Shown piece by piece: positions 32,084 through 42,627 of a stretch of DNA of 64,000 nucleotides. Position 1 is the stretch's first letter. Each line of letters begins with the position of its first letter. The DNA is from Anodontia alba (lineage: Eukaryota > Mollusca > Bivalvia > Lucinida > Lucinidae). The DNA lies in assembly GCA_964016985.1 (NCBI GenBank), contig OZ024826.1, forward strand, positions 7,303,855 to 7,367,854, in the 5' to 3' direction. The notes beneath the pieces were generated by a model, which did not search any database, was not told where the DNA came from, and saw only the letters and a list, made by a program, of their open reading frames with translations. The translations under genes were made by a program, and so were the position numbers.

Positions 32084-32905
32084 CACTGCTGAACGTCTTG
32101 TGAAAAGTTTAAGGGGAGCAGGGCGTGTTGCCGACCTACCGCGGTCTGGACGTCCACGCGTTACGTTGCAACATCAGGACAGGGCTTTTCGTCTCTTTTC
32201 CTCGCGCAGTCGTCACCTAACTACCACTAAAATGCCCTTGCTACCGCTGATACTCATAATCGCCCCGTTCAGTCCGGAACTGTGAGAAATTGCGCGAGGC
32301 TGATATTCGGGCACGCCGTCCGTATGTCAGTCTGGCCCTGACGCAGGCACGTCGCATGCGTCGTATGATGTGGTCGGCGGCACATGCCCGAGAACTTTTC
32401 CGTGAGGCAGTGGAGATGAATCCTTTTTACTGACGAGTTCCGTATTACAATTTCTTGCCGACGTCGTGGGGAACGCTTTGCCAACGCTTGTATTGACTAG
32501 AGAGATAGATTTAGTTCTGTTATCGTCTGGGGAGGCAGTTAAATACAAGGATGAAGCTCTCCTCTCCGCACTATTGCAGTTCCTCCTCTGCAGCAATGTC
32601 AAGTAAGTTTACTACGCGATACTGCCTCGCCCTACATAGCTAATCATAACGTTATCTCACTCGACTGGCCACCATACAGTCCAGATTTGTCTCCGATTGA
32701 GCATTTGTGGGACGAACTGTACAGACGGGTACGAAGGCGCAGGAATATCCCTTCAACTCTCGCCGACTTGAGAAATGCATTGTTAGAAATATGAGGAAAA
32801 AAAACATTCCAGTGAGGAGGATCCATGCAGTAAAGCGGTGGTTGGGGGCGGAGCGGGGGCCGGTGGGAGGGGGGCACACAAGATACGGATTAATGTAGTC
32901 GATTT
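32084..32905 (+). pseudogene. Tc1-type transposase relic
   Basis: Plus strand, frameshifted. Near 32086 TAERLVKSLRGAGRVADLPR then SGRPRVT is the linker between the DNA-binding domain and the catalytic domain. From 32284 EADIRARRPYVSLALTQARR and MRRMMWSAAHAREL continue it. Near 32660 come LDWPPYSPDLSPIEHLWDEL and YRRVRRRRNIPSTLADLRNA, the last carrying the Glu of the DDE/D triad. In-frame stops occur (for example just after 32428) and the DNA-binding N-terminus is missing or unrecognisable. Inactive remnant of a cut-and-paste DNA transposon. Terminal repeats were not located. Confidence 0.9.
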
Positions 32906-33174
32906 TCATTTACAGTTATGGTGGTACCTTCCAATGCGCTTCAATTACTGACGAGGTTTTAGTTACAAACTAATGACATTTTGGAACACTGTTCAATAAA
33001 AACGTTGCTTTAAAACCTTAACGAAATATTTTAGATGCCTTTTTAAACCTAATTTAAAATCAGCATTAAAGTTTACCCTGTGTTTCTTTTCCACTTTAGT
33101 ACATGAGTAAATTTGAACTTAAGAGCGAGTTTTTTTTTTTATCAAGTAAACCTAGCTTAAGCCTCCCCTCTTAC
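32906..33174. other. No recognisable gene or repeat
   Basis: It may include the decayed 3' flank of the Tc1 element. No inverted end was found. Confidence 0.45.
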
Positions 33175-33203
33175 CCCCCACCCCCACCCCCACCCCCAGC
33201 ACA

Positions 33204-33261
<58 letters not shown>

Positions 33262-33263
33262 CA
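33175..33263. repeat. (CCCCCA)n then (CA)n microsatellite
   Basis: Three CCCCCA-type units then about 30 CA units with two AA interruptions. Confidence 0.95.
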
Positions 33264-33557
33264 TAATTACTTCAAAGTAATTGTTTCTACTAACCATTCC
33301 AATTCGGTTCCTCTGCTGCAATTCTTGTTTATTTGTATTGTATGTCGATTAGTAGAATAATACCTTTCCTTTTTGCTAAATGGCTCTACAATTAAATTGA
33401 GAAAAAAAGTCAATGCAAATTTATGTTAACGTTGACTTAGAGATTAATGAAGGATGCTTTATGTGACGTTCTTGCGCTCTCAGCTGACTAAATCTGTAAA
33501 TATGAGATGCCCAAAAAAGGTCACAATCATGGAACACAGCCCTGTCGAGGCACTAGA
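33264..33557. other. No recognisable gene or repeat
   Basis: Nothing recognised. Confidence 0.5.
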
Positions 33558-33668
33558 TACCCAGCTAGCATTCTACATAAAACTATAGCGGGCCGTTATC
33601 GGCCCGTCAGCTACCCTGACGGCCCGATAACGGCCCGCTATAAATTTGTGTAGAATGCTTACTTGGTA
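33558..33668. mobile_element. Family B palindromic MITE, copy B5
   Basis: CCCAGCTAGCATTCTACATA to GTAGAATGCTTACTTGG, with TA at 33558-33559 and 33667-33668. Apex GTCAGCTACCCTGAC, with one mismatch in the GC-rich arm (GACGGCCCGATAAC). Confidence 0.92.
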
Positions 33669-33689
33669 AGGTCTAAACCATATGAATCG

Positions 33690-33770
33690 ACTACACAAAA
33701 CAACGACAGGCCAGACGAACGAAGAGGAACTGTAACAATAGTACCGCCAGAGAACGGTCAACAATATAGG
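33690..33770. repeat. Weak family I fragment
   Basis: GTACCGCCAGAGAACGGTCA resembles the I block ACCGCCTTAGAACGGTCAG. Too short to be sure. Confidence 0.3.
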
Positions 33771-33775
33771 GATCG

Positions 33776-33903
33776 AACATGGTTTTTCATGCATTAACAT
33801 TCGCCAGGTCCCCAGGGAGGTGTTGGAAACCGAGGCCGGAGGCCGCGGTTTTCAACACCTCCCTAGGGACCTGGCGAATGTTAATGCATTGAAAAACCAT
33901 GTT
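33776..33903. repeat. 128 bp GC-rich palindrome U
   Basis: AACATGGTTTTTCATGCATT pairs with AATGCATTGAAAAACCATGTT. The inner stem is ATTCGCCAGGTCCC and AGGGAGGTGTTGG, with apex CGAGGCCGGAGGCCGCGG. It is near perfect. ATTATTGCATAAAA follows it at 33909, and its complement TTTTTATGCAATAAT occurs at 34187, so U may be one end of a larger unit. Confidence 0.85.
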
Positions 33904-34093
33904 GATCGCTATTATTGCATAAAATCTGAAAACATGTGTTACATTTCGCGTTAATTCTTGCACTATTTTGTTTCGCCTTTTCACCGTTGTCTCGCGAACG
34001 CAATTTCCACGGACTATGTTTGTTCTAGGGCCGGGCAGTACACATCTCGTAACGGCAGCAAATCTGTGGCCCCGGTACGATCATATTGAAAGT

Positions 34094-34200
34094 TGCGTAG
34101 CCGTGCATTAACAGCGCGTGAATTGCCTTGTTAATACAAGGCTTTTCGCCGGTTAATGCACGGCTGTTAATAACGTTCGACATTGCTTTTTATGCAATAA
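34094..34200. repeat. Second hairpin, probably of the U unit
   Basis: AGCCGTGCATTAACAGCGCG pairs with CGGTTAATGCACGGCT, around the apex CCTTGTTAATACAAGG. It is followed by TTTTTATGCAATAAT, the mirror of the block after U. Confidence 0.65.
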
Positions 34201-34205
34201 TAAAA

Positions 34206-34474
34206 CTCATAGAGTTGGGGCTTAAAGTTGGCGGATCTCAGTACTGGAATATTCCCAGCTATATATTATTGGTCCGCGTAGAGATTCCCTAGCTCATTCG
34301 TGGATCAACACAGACAAGGATATAAACTAAGTGCCAAACACTATGATGAACTGAAGATGAGGACGTCTGCAAACTAGAAGTCAGAGCGAAAGAAAACTTA
34401 TAGAACAACGGTGATCCCGACTACAGTCAAATAACGTCAGACTCTAATCGCTTAGAAAAGTTTTAGAATTGGTG
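34206..34474. other. No recognisable gene or repeat
   Basis: Nothing recognised. It may be untranslated sequence of the adjoining retroelement remnant. Confidence 0.4.
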
Positions 34475-34655
34475 CGCCATTGAGTCTGTGGTCCTACCTA
34501 CTATCGTGCTATTAAAGAGGATGTCAAACTTGCTAGCGTTTATTGGGCTAACCATAAAGCATTCAGCCTGTCGCAACACATTAAATTATATCCTATCCTT
34601 TTATATCGATTGATAATCTGTTACAATCGCACAGAACTCTCAGACTGAACAACAA
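34475..34655 (-). pseudogene. Second reverse-transcriptase 3' remnant
   Basis: GCCATTGAGTCTGTGGTCC, GTGCTATTAAAGAGG, ACCATAAAGCATTCAGCCTG and ATTAAATTATATCCTATCC line up, in the same order, with 18.62-18.78 kb at the 3' end of the first relic. It covers only about the last 35 codons plus the 3' flank. Confidence 0.6.
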
Positions 34656-34670
34656 CTCTCTTACGTTTTC

Positions 34671-34830
34671 TTAACCCATTTATACCGAATGGACTCTTCT
34701 ACCATAACTATGTAGACAGATCTATTTCAAAATTGAGGGTGCCTGGCTAGTTTTTATGATAATTATGTTTTATAGAAATTCCTAGGTGTAATGCAAACAG
34801 TGTAGATCCTGATCAGACGCCGCGTTCTAG
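34671..34830. mobile_element. Family F2 MITE truncated at its hairpin apex
   Basis: TTAA then CCCATTTATACCGAATGGAC at 34675. It continues to AAACAGTGTAGATCCTGATC and stops in GACGCCGCGTTCTAGA, where a GA microsatellite (34829-34849) begins. The entire second arm and end are absent. Confidence 0.75.
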
Positions 34831-34984
34831 AGAGAGAGAGAAAGAGAGCTTGGAGTCACTCTTCGTAAGAAAACAGAAACAAAACAGCAAAAAAAAAAGG
34901 TGCAGAATCAGCCCCGTTGCTCGGAATACCCACAGTTTGCCTATATATTATGTATGAAATGTACCGGGGTACAGCATTTCCTAC

Positions 34985-35150
34985 AAGATAGCATGTGTGC
35001 CCAGCAAAGACTCGGATCAGCGTGTTTGCAGGGCACCCTGTGGGTAGCCAAGGATCCAAAGCGTCATCCGTGCAGTCTGATCAGAGTCTGCGGACAGACT
35101 GTACGTATGCGCAAGCCGATTTGAGACTGCTGATCGCACATAAAATCTTA
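34985..35150. repeat. Family E1 copy, deleted first hairpin
   Basis: ATGTGTGCCCAGCAAAGACT, then a shortened hairpin, GGGTAGCCAAGGATCC and a second half with GTGCAGTCTGATCAGAGTCT and TACGTATGCGCAAGCCGAT. Confidence 0.65.
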
Positions 35151-36139
35151 GAGGTAATACTGTGCCCCGACTCAAATTATAGTAAGTACACAACCTTATA
35201 ATACACGGTTTCGATTATCTGAAATGTGCGAAGTAAAAGAAAACCTCGCATTTCAAACTTCCTTCAATTAGACCAAGTTTCTTTAAATCGAAACCAGTTT
35301 GTCTCGCAGAGATCTTACCACCGGTATTGGTTTAAAATATTGCAACTGCTCATCTAAAAGTAGATTGTCGTATTTAGACTTAGTGTTCATGCGCCATAAT
35401 TCTTCACCAAACTTGTCCTAACATTTCTGCAACTTCATTTGAATGCCTGTATACCTGTTTATGTATCTGGAAATGATGAATGAGTCGCAAATACGTATTA
35501 CTCTGTGATGTCTGATCTTGGTCTTGAACTGTCTGTCCGAATACATAGGGTAAGTATGGTGGCTTATATTACTTTATCCACGTTTGACGATGATTACATT
35601 TGAGCATATAAATACAGAGTTTTACGTTCGTTTCTCGAACGGTGTTTAATTTAATTATGGCATTAAATAAATAGTGAATGTTTACTTTTGTTGCAATTCC
35701 GCACAAGTAAATATTTGAACGAAAAGACACTTCTTTTACTATAGCAACTTGTGATTTACATGAATATTACATGAGATACGCGTCGCGTTCGTGAGAGACA
35801 TTCCTGTAACACGGCCTTAATCACTTTGGTAGATAAATGGTCAAAAGCGTGGTCAAAGAGAAAGTTGTAGGTGCAATATTCCTAAACATTTCAATTCATG
35901 GACCTCAAATTACTCGTGATGCGTCTTTTTTCTTAATTGGCTACACTCGCATCTTTTCAACAGAAAAAAAACAAACATGCATTTCTAAGAAAAGTATACA
36001 ACACAAACAATACAATTCTATAATGTAAATTTTGAAAAGGAGTATCCAAAAAAGTCCTCAAATGGTCCCTTATTATTTCTACTGTTTGCCAATAATATAT
36101 CATGCAGACAATCATTTTTCTAAATGTAGTTCATCTGTT
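35151..36139. other. No recognisable gene or repeat
   Basis: AT-rich and unique-looking. No frame above 63 codons. No repeat family recognised. Confidence 0.5.
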
Positions 36140-36370
36140 TTAGCCCATTTATGCCTTGCGTCCTACAAAAGGGAAACTAGCAAACAGTGTAGACCAAGAT
36201 CAGACGTCACAGAAAACGGCGTCTGATCAAGGTTTGCACTGTTTACATTAACTATAGAACTTTTTTATAATATATGGTAATAATAAAAACTAACTAGACA
36301 ACCCTTCTATTGAAAATGAACCCGTCCAAATAGTTGTGGTAGAAGAGTCCACTCTGTATAAATGGGTTAA
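36140..36370. mobile_element. Family F2 MITE, TTAA-type flanks
   Basis: CCCATTTATGCCTTGCGTCC at 36144 and the complement of CCCATTTATACAGAGTGGAC ending at 36366. Flanks TTAG and TTAA fit a piggyBac-type duplication with one mutation. The core is AACAGTGTAGACCAAGATCA with a poorly paired apex (GTCACAGAAAACGGC). Confidence 0.82.
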
Positions 36371-36515
36371 GAGATGGTTCTACAAGAGGGATTGCCGAAA
36401 TAACCGTGTCTAGCACAGGGTTGGTCGAATTTTACTTATCCTTTCTTCTCGAGTTAACAGTTAACAGTTAGAGTTTTGCTAACGTTATATTAATGCTTTG
36501 AACTCCTAGCCCTAG

Positions 36516-36560
36516 GAGGACAAGATATCATTTTACCACTGATAAAATGATATAATGTCC
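36516..36560. repeat. 45 bp hairpin
   Basis: GGACAAGATATCATTTTA pairs with TAAAATGATATAATGTCC around CCACTGA. It sits directly before the J1 repeat. Confidence 0.75.
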
Positions 36561-36563
36561 TGA

Positions 36564-36935
36564 GAGCGAGGGTTGCAATCCCGTAAAGCGCTAGCTTAAT
36601 CTCCCTCACCGCCCCCCTCCCCCCCCCCCCCATCGCCCTACCCACACACACACACCAGTAATTTATTACTGGCCGATCTAAGGGCGGTCTTTCATTGTGG
36701 TACTTTTTATTGATTGTTTTTTTGTTGTTTTTTTCTTTTAACAATTATGTAAGTTTAAGATATATTCAGTTAAGTTTGGGTAACAGTGTTGCCGCATTTT
36801 TGGGAAAGAGTTGCCATCTCTGTTTGCCATCTGCTCGTTTTGTGGTGGCTTAATTCTATTTGTCTGTCTCTCCGTTTTGGGTTGGGGGTTTGTTGTGGAT
36901 CTGAATGTATCAGTTCCTCACTTCACTTATTTACT
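36564..36935. repeat. Family J repeat, copy J1 (no B insertion)
   Basis: GCGAGGGTTGCAATCCCGTA through a C-rich run, AATTATGTAAGTTTAAGATA, GTTTGGGTAACAGT and GATCTGAATGTATCAGTTCC. It is collinear with J2 at 48.57 kb. It has an uninterrupted GGCTTAATTCTATTTGTCTG at the place where J2 carries B6. Confidence 0.75.
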
Positions 36936-37087
36936 TTGGACCCAATGGGTTGACTGGGCCGTAAAACCTCAACACAAACAAAACTTATTTACTTTGGTAT
37001 ATTTTCTGTCATTGTTTCCAAGAGGCAAAATTTGCAACGTTTTGATTGCTTTTCTGTGCACAAATTCCCTTTGGAAAAAGATCAGGA

Positions 37088-37323
37088 CCCAGTTGTTTAA
37101 AACTAACGATGTCGTTAGTTGACGTATCGTTAGCACATTGATCATTAAATACGGCATATATACTAATATTTGTGCTGAAAAAATGTGAGTAGCTTTTGCA
37201 GTTGCAAAAGCTACTCACATATTTTCAGCAAAAATACCTGTGTTAGATATTGTACTTACTAGAACAGTTAACATTTTGACCACTTACGAGCTCGTTAAGT
37301 TAACGATGCTTTGAGCAACTGGG
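37088..37323. mobile_element. Family H MITE, copy H1
   Basis: Ends CCCAGTTGTTTAAAACTAAC and the complement of GCCCAGTTGCTCAAAGCATC. The central palindrome is AATGTGAGTAGCTTTTGCAG with apex TGCAGTTGCA, and CTGAAAA/TTTTCAG arms surround it. No coding capacity. Confidence 0.85.
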
Positions 37324-38054
37324 CTCTGGTCTAAAATAAAGAATTTACTCCAAAGCATAGCAAGCAATTATTTCTTTAATTAATATACCTGTTTCTAAAG
37401 GGAGACAAAAAACTTCGACAGTTGCCTGCACTCAAAGCTCACCTTGCATACTATTTTTCTGACATTCAATATATGTATAGGATTTATGGTCTCTCAAATG
37501 TTGAAATATTTCCATTCTAACAGTAATAAATGGGACAGAATACTCTTTTGTGTGTGTTGCGGAGTGGGGACAGGAAGGGGGTGGGGTTGTTCGAGTGGGG
37601 ACTGGATGTTAAAAGTACTGTTGTTTTTTTTTATATTTCATTAACCTCTCATTTTAGAAAGATAACACAAGTTCAAAGTTTCTAAGAAAATAAAAATGAA
37701 ATATGAAAAAATGTGTTTTCTGTATCCTATCAGGTAATAATTAAATTACTCTACTGACATGTTCCTGAACGAGTCTACAACTCGTCTTCAGCTATAGTCT
37801 ACTCAATACTTGAAACTATATATATCTTTGATATATTTCCTATAGTTAGAATTAACCATATTTTCTATCATTTTCCCTGTCATGAACTCATTTTTATGAG
37901 AGCAAGCATTAACCTTTTATGCACATGGCCATGTTGTTTTTACTTTTCATTCCTATAATATAGGAACAGCAGCTTTTGGCTATGTTTTCTTCTCTGGACT
38001 ACAAGGCATACTCAGTTTAAGAGAGAGAAAGAGACCGCAACCACATAATACTCA
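37324..38054. other. No recognisable gene or repeat
   Basis: GGGG-rich words lie at 37565-37605. Nothing else recognised. Confidence 0.5.
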
Positions 38055-38332
38055 CATCACGAAAACATGCCTATATGATATTGACCCCCTTAAACCCCAC
38101 TTTTATACAGTGAAACTGGGGTTTACAGGGGTATATGTTATTTTTCTTATTTCTGCTCAAAAACATAGATTGTGGTACTCGTTAGAACCGCCTCACCGAG
38201 GCGGTTCTAACGAGTACCCACAATCTATGTTTTGAGCAGAAATATGAAAAATATCAGAGATTTTTATCCGAAAATTTTCAGTTTTTGGAAGTGAAATTTT
38301 CTATATATTTGAATAGGCATGTTTTCGTAATG
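38055..38332 (+). mobile_element. Family A MITE, copy A9
   Basis: CCCC arm first. Apex CGCCTCACCGAGGCG. It is the first of five A copies within 4.6 kb. Confidence 0.93.
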
Positions 38333-38452
38333 TGAAGTACCGGTGCCGAGCATTGGTAGTCCTGACAGCAATTGTCTGCCTAACAACTGAACTGAAATCC
38401 ATAGCTCCAGATAAGACACTTTTGAACCGCAAGTGCTGATGTTTTCCTTTCC

Positions 38453-38496
38453 TTTTTTTTTTTTTTTTTTTTTTTTTTTGTTGTTGTTGTTGTTGT
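38453..38496. repeat. Poly(T) then (GTT)n
   Basis: 27 T followed by GTTGTTGTTGTTGTTG. Confidence 0.9.
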
Positions 38497-38652
38497 TTTT
38501 CATATTTCTCAACGAAACCACTTGTTGAGGTACTAATTAGACTAAGACGTGCCTCACTTTTAATGAGTAACCATAACAGATCGTTTGGTGGAGAAATAAG
38601 AAAGGAAGATAAACTCTCTTAACTAGAGCTATGGTTCTGTTGTCGAATTTGA

Positions 38653-38881
38653 TAAGCCCATATCAGCCTAGCGTCCCATAAAAGTGACCTTGGAAAACAG
38701 TGTATATCCTGATCAGATACCGCATAACGCGGCATCTGATCAGCGTCTACACTGTTTGCATCAAGTACAGGAATTTCTATTAAATATGGTATAAATGAAA
38801 AATAACCAGACATCCCTTCCACTTGAAATGGACCCGTCCAAAGAGTTGAGGTAAAAGAGTCCATTCGGCATAATTGGTTAA
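38653..38881. mobile_element. Family F2 MITE, TAAG/TTAA flanks
   Basis: CCCATATCAGCCTAGCGTCC at 38657 and an end reading GGACTCTTTTACCTC on the minus strand. The core AACAGTGTATATCCTGATCA pairs with TGATCAGCGTCTACACTGTT, apex ACCGCATAACGCGGCAT. AAATGGACCCGTCCAAAGAG is shared with 36.3 kb. Confidence 0.8.
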
Positions 38882-39234
38882 ATTTGTAAGAATTAGAGAA
38901 TGAATCAATAGTGCAAGCATGAGACAGGGCAGTGCAGTCAATATACCAATTAACATCTCTTAACTTGATAACAAACACACGCCATTTAACAGCAACATTG
39001 ATTTTAACAAACATTATCTTTGATAGTCCGTTTACATTTTAAGTAAACACAAGGTACTTGTAGAAATGCTGTAAAGCACACTTAAACATAAGGTTGATGA
39101 ATGTGTTCTGAAAGTTGTTTTTCGTAAGGTTGGGTTTCTTTTTTCGTTCATTCTTTTTTCTCATCTTTCTTTCTTTGCTTCTCTCAGTGTTGTAATTAAG
39201 GGCACCGGATACTCTTCATATATTTTCCTCGATT
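38882..39234. other. No recognisable gene or repeat
   Basis: Nothing recognised. Confidence 0.5.
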
Positions 39235-39402
39235 TAAATAAGAGAGTCCTATTTTGTGACTTCCCGTTTGCTTTCCTGCACATCGTCTCTTCTGTAAAGG
39301 TCCCCTCAATAAAAAGAGATAATTCGCTCCCAACAAAGGAATGCAAAGCAATCCTGACATATTGGCCTCCTTTGAAAGTATATTCATTCATCTTAAGCGG
39401 AA
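39235..39402. repeat. Family Q fragment, copy Q1
   Basis: TGTGACTTCCCGTTTGCTTT and CCTGCACATCGTCTCTTCTG, then GAAAGTATATTCATTC, align with Q2 at 45.0 kb. The 76-codon frame across it is therefore repeat-derived. Confidence 0.6.
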
Positions 39403-39438
39403 ATGATTTTCTAAGAAACTGTGAACGTACAATTATAG

Positions 39439-39714
39439 CATTACGAAAACACGCCTATTCAAATAAATAGAAGATTTCACCTCCAAAAACTGAAAATGCT
39501 CAATGAAAAACTCTGATATTTTCTATATTTCTGCTCAAAACATAGATTGTGGGTACTCGTTAGAACCGCCTCGGCGGGGCGGTTCTAACGAGTACCCACA
39601 ATCTATGTTTTAGCAGAAATAAGAAAAATATTGTATACCCCTGTAAACCCCAGTTTTACTATATAAAAGTGTGGTTTAAGGGGGTCAAAATTATAAAGGC
39701 ATGTTTCCGTGATG
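39439..39714 (-). mobile_element. Family A MITE, copy A10
   Basis: CATTACG first. Apex CGCCTCGGCGGGGCGG has one mismatch. The right end has mutated to ATGTTTCCGTGATG, a change shared with A11. Confidence 0.93.
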
Positions 39715-40094
39715 GATTTACAGTTAAATGAGACAGTATTAAAAAGAAAACCAAAATACACATAAAAGATACAAAAAAAAAAAAAAAAAAAAAAGAATGC
39801 TGTTTATCCAAAGCAGAGATGCAAGTCTAGTCCGAGCCATACAAGATCATTATGTCTATTTGGATCTTAATTGTGGAGACATTAACCCTGATTGTCCATA
39901 AGTGAAAAAAGTGACAAAAACTGTTGCAAAGTAACATGGGCGAAATAGATTATCTAACAATAAATACTGTTACTATAACTTAAATTGCAGTATTGACTTT
40001 TAGATCTACAGGTTTGTCTATTTTTTACATGTTTACATGTCTGCCATGCAGATCTTAACAATAAAGCAATTGAGGCTTGATTCTGATTTTGTCG
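39715..40094. other. No recognisable gene; poly(A) tract
   Basis: A run of 25 A at 39770-39794. Nothing else recognised. Confidence 0.5.
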
Positions 40095-40380
40095 CATACC
40101 AAAACACGCCTACTCAAATACATAAAAAAAATTCAACTCCAAAAACTGAAAATGTTTAGATAAAATAACTTTGATATTTTTCATTTTTCATATTTCTGCT
40201 CAAAATATAGATTGTGGGTACTCGTAAGAACCGCCTTGGTGAGGCGCTTCTAACGAGTACCCACAGTCTATGTTTTGAGCAGAAATAAGAAAAATCATGT
40301 ATACCCCTGTAAACCCCGGTTTTACTATATAAAAGTGGGGTTTAAGGGGGTCAAAATTATATAGGTATGTTTCCGTGATG
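40095..40380 (-). mobile_element. Family A MITE, copy A11
   Basis: The left end has decayed (GCATACCAAAACACGCC). It has a duplicated TTTCAT near the palindrome and the ATGTTTCCGTGATG right end of A10. Apex CGCCTTGGTGAGGCGC. Confidence 0.9.
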
Positions 40381-41008
40381 AAAAGAAACCTTAATCACAT
40401 ATAAGATTCAAACACTAGACCAGAACTCTCAAAAACTAACCCTTTGATGCATATTCGCTGTGATGGACAATTCCTTGAAATATATACGACCTGCGAAGGC
40501 CCGTACCAGTATGCATATAGGCAGCCTTATCAAGGTCTTCGATGTCTGTTTACCGACTCGATGTATACCGGGTTGTGTATTGGGATTCAGAGAGACACTG
40601 ATCTTGACTATGTGTTCACAAATTGTTCTGGTTCTATCAGTAGGTCCCGGAAATAACTCTTCACGGAAATACACCCCCTCCCACAACCCCGAAATACCTC
40701 TTCAAGTGAGCGGCTCATTTGGTTGACGAGATCCTGTAGATGGAAACGTTAGACATTTCTATAGATTTTTTTTTCTTTTTTGCATTCTCTTTATCTCATT
40801 TTATATCAGAGAAAGAAACCAAACTTTCCCACAGGTTATCTCCCACATTTGTTTCCTTTAGAGACTGAGGATGTTATCTATATATTTTGCATATGTTTGA
40901 AGACAAATTTGCGGTTAACACAAGCGCAAATATGTCTTCAAACACATGCAAAGTGCACAGATACAAATTAACCTGCTTACCCGCACAGTCTCGTCAGTGC
41001 CGGCCATT
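40381..41008. other. No supported gene; weak family E words
   Basis: 40480-40570 has GACCTGCGAAGGCC and CCTTATCAAGGTCTTCG, which loosely resemble E. ATATGTTTGAAGACAAATTT and its partner AAATATGTCTTCAAACACAT form a hairpin at 40888-40947. Confidence 0.4.
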
Positions 41009-41279
41009 CATAACGAAAACATACCTTTTAAATTTTGACCCCCTCAAAACCCCACTTTTATATAGTAAAACTGGGGTGTACATGGGTATACATTATGTTT
41101 CTTATTTCTGCTCAAAAACATAGATTGTGGGTACTCGTTAGAACCGCCTCGACGAGCGGCGGTTCTAACGAGTACCCACAATCTATGTTTCGAGCAGAAA
41201 TATGAAACTATCAGATTTTTTTATCTGAAAATTTTCATTTTTTGGTAGAAAAATTTTCAATATATGTGTTTTCGTAATG
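41009..41279 (+). mobile_element. Family A MITE, copy A12
   Basis: CCCC arm first. The apex CGCCTCGACGAGCGGCGG contains an extra CGG. The right arm has lost bases between TCAATATATG and TGTTTTCGTAATG. Confidence 0.92.
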
Positions 41280-41538
41280 TGACACATTTACGACTGTATC
41301 CGTTGATTCTCTTAGCGGACAGCATATGAGGCAAGACACACATTTTTGCTTACTGAGTATTGTGTTTGATTCTTTATTAAGCTTCCTCCTCTCTATTCCA
41401 AAAGGTAAAAAAAGTCCTTGATATTTGAAGACTTGACTAGACTAGAACGAACTACTGTTTCCACTGGATCAAGATGTATAGCGTGGTCTGGTTATTGTCC
41501 TCTCTGTTTGTATATTCAACGCTTTTTGCTTGTTTTCT

Positions 41539-41567
41539 GTGTGTGTGTGTGTGTGTGCGTGTGTGTA

Positions 41568-41606
<39 letters not shown>
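41539..41606. repeat. (GT)n(GA)n microsatellite
   Basis: About 18 GT units with two interruptions, then about 17 GA units. Confidence 0.95.
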
Positions 41607-41608
<2 letters not shown>

Positions 41609-42349
41609 ACATGAAAATGTAAAATGTGCAAGTGCAACTATCCAAATGCAATATCTGGTTCTTGTTCTATTTGAATACTAAAAGGTCCCTGTCACGAAAC
41701 CCCTTGATTTCTTACTTAATTCTAGTTTACCAAAATATAACTTTTAACTGTGATGTCACTTAACATCAAGATTAATGGCACTTAACACCAAGATTACGTC
41801 GTCAACGTCAATGACATTGAAAACGTAGTTACTAAACAGAGACAGAATGGACACAAGGGTAATTAAAGGGGAAGCTAAAAAAAAAAAAAAAAAAAACAAA
41901 AAAAAAAAGAAAAAAAAAACGGGGAATAAAAAGGCAAAGCACAGGACTACAGACAATACAGCTACATGAAATGTAGTGATATGGGACAAATCACTTTCAT
42001 TGACAAAAAGGAAAGTTTTATTAATTAATGATTCAGAATAATTGAATACAGATGCCAAATAGTATTTATTTTCTCTGCGATGAAGACACCAAATTAAACT
42101 GGCTATAATGACAATATCTTTTGTTGTCATCGCCGCATCCGGTGCCGGAACCCAGTAAGAGAACAGAGGGTCCTAAAACGAAAAGATTTATAACGATGGT
42201 ACTTGACATTCTAACATCAAAGAGAAACGCAAATCTTAAAACTATTTTTGAACAAGACATTGTGTTTGGAAAAACTTTATTTTTTAAAACGACTGACAAT
42301 GGGAACCTTACAGAAGTTTCAAGCTGACTCCAAACAAGTATCAAAATAT

Positions 42350-42627
42350 CATTACGAAAACACGCCTATGCAAATATGTAGAAAATTTCACCTCCAAAAA
42401 CTGAAAATTTTCAGATAAAAACCTCTGATATTTTTCATATTTCTGCACAAAACATAGATTGTAGGTATCCCTTAGAACCGTCTCGGCGAGGCGGTTCTAA
42501 CGAGTACCCACAATCTATGTTTTAAACAGAAATAAGAAAAATAATGTATACCCCTGTAAACCCCAGTTTTACTATATAAAATAGGGGTTTAAGAGGGTCA
42601 AAATTATATAGGCACGTTTTCCTGATG
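42350..42627 (-). mobile_element. Family A MITE, copy A13, inside the gene-like unit
   Basis: CATTACG first. Left arm changed to GTAGGTATCCCTTAG, with right arm CTAACGAGTACCCAC. The right end is GTTTTCCTGATG. It splits coding-like sequence: frames before and after it fit one plus-strand product. Confidence 0.92.

Noticed and set aside
36811..37122. 103-codon plus-strand frame with hydrophobic segments
   Set aside because: Its first half lies in repeat J1 and its second half overlaps the H1 end. Collinear copy J2 does not keep the frame.
41009..41279. TTAACCCC-like words in family A as telomeric repeats
   Set aside because: They are not tandem. They are the two halves of the CCCC/GGGG hairpin.
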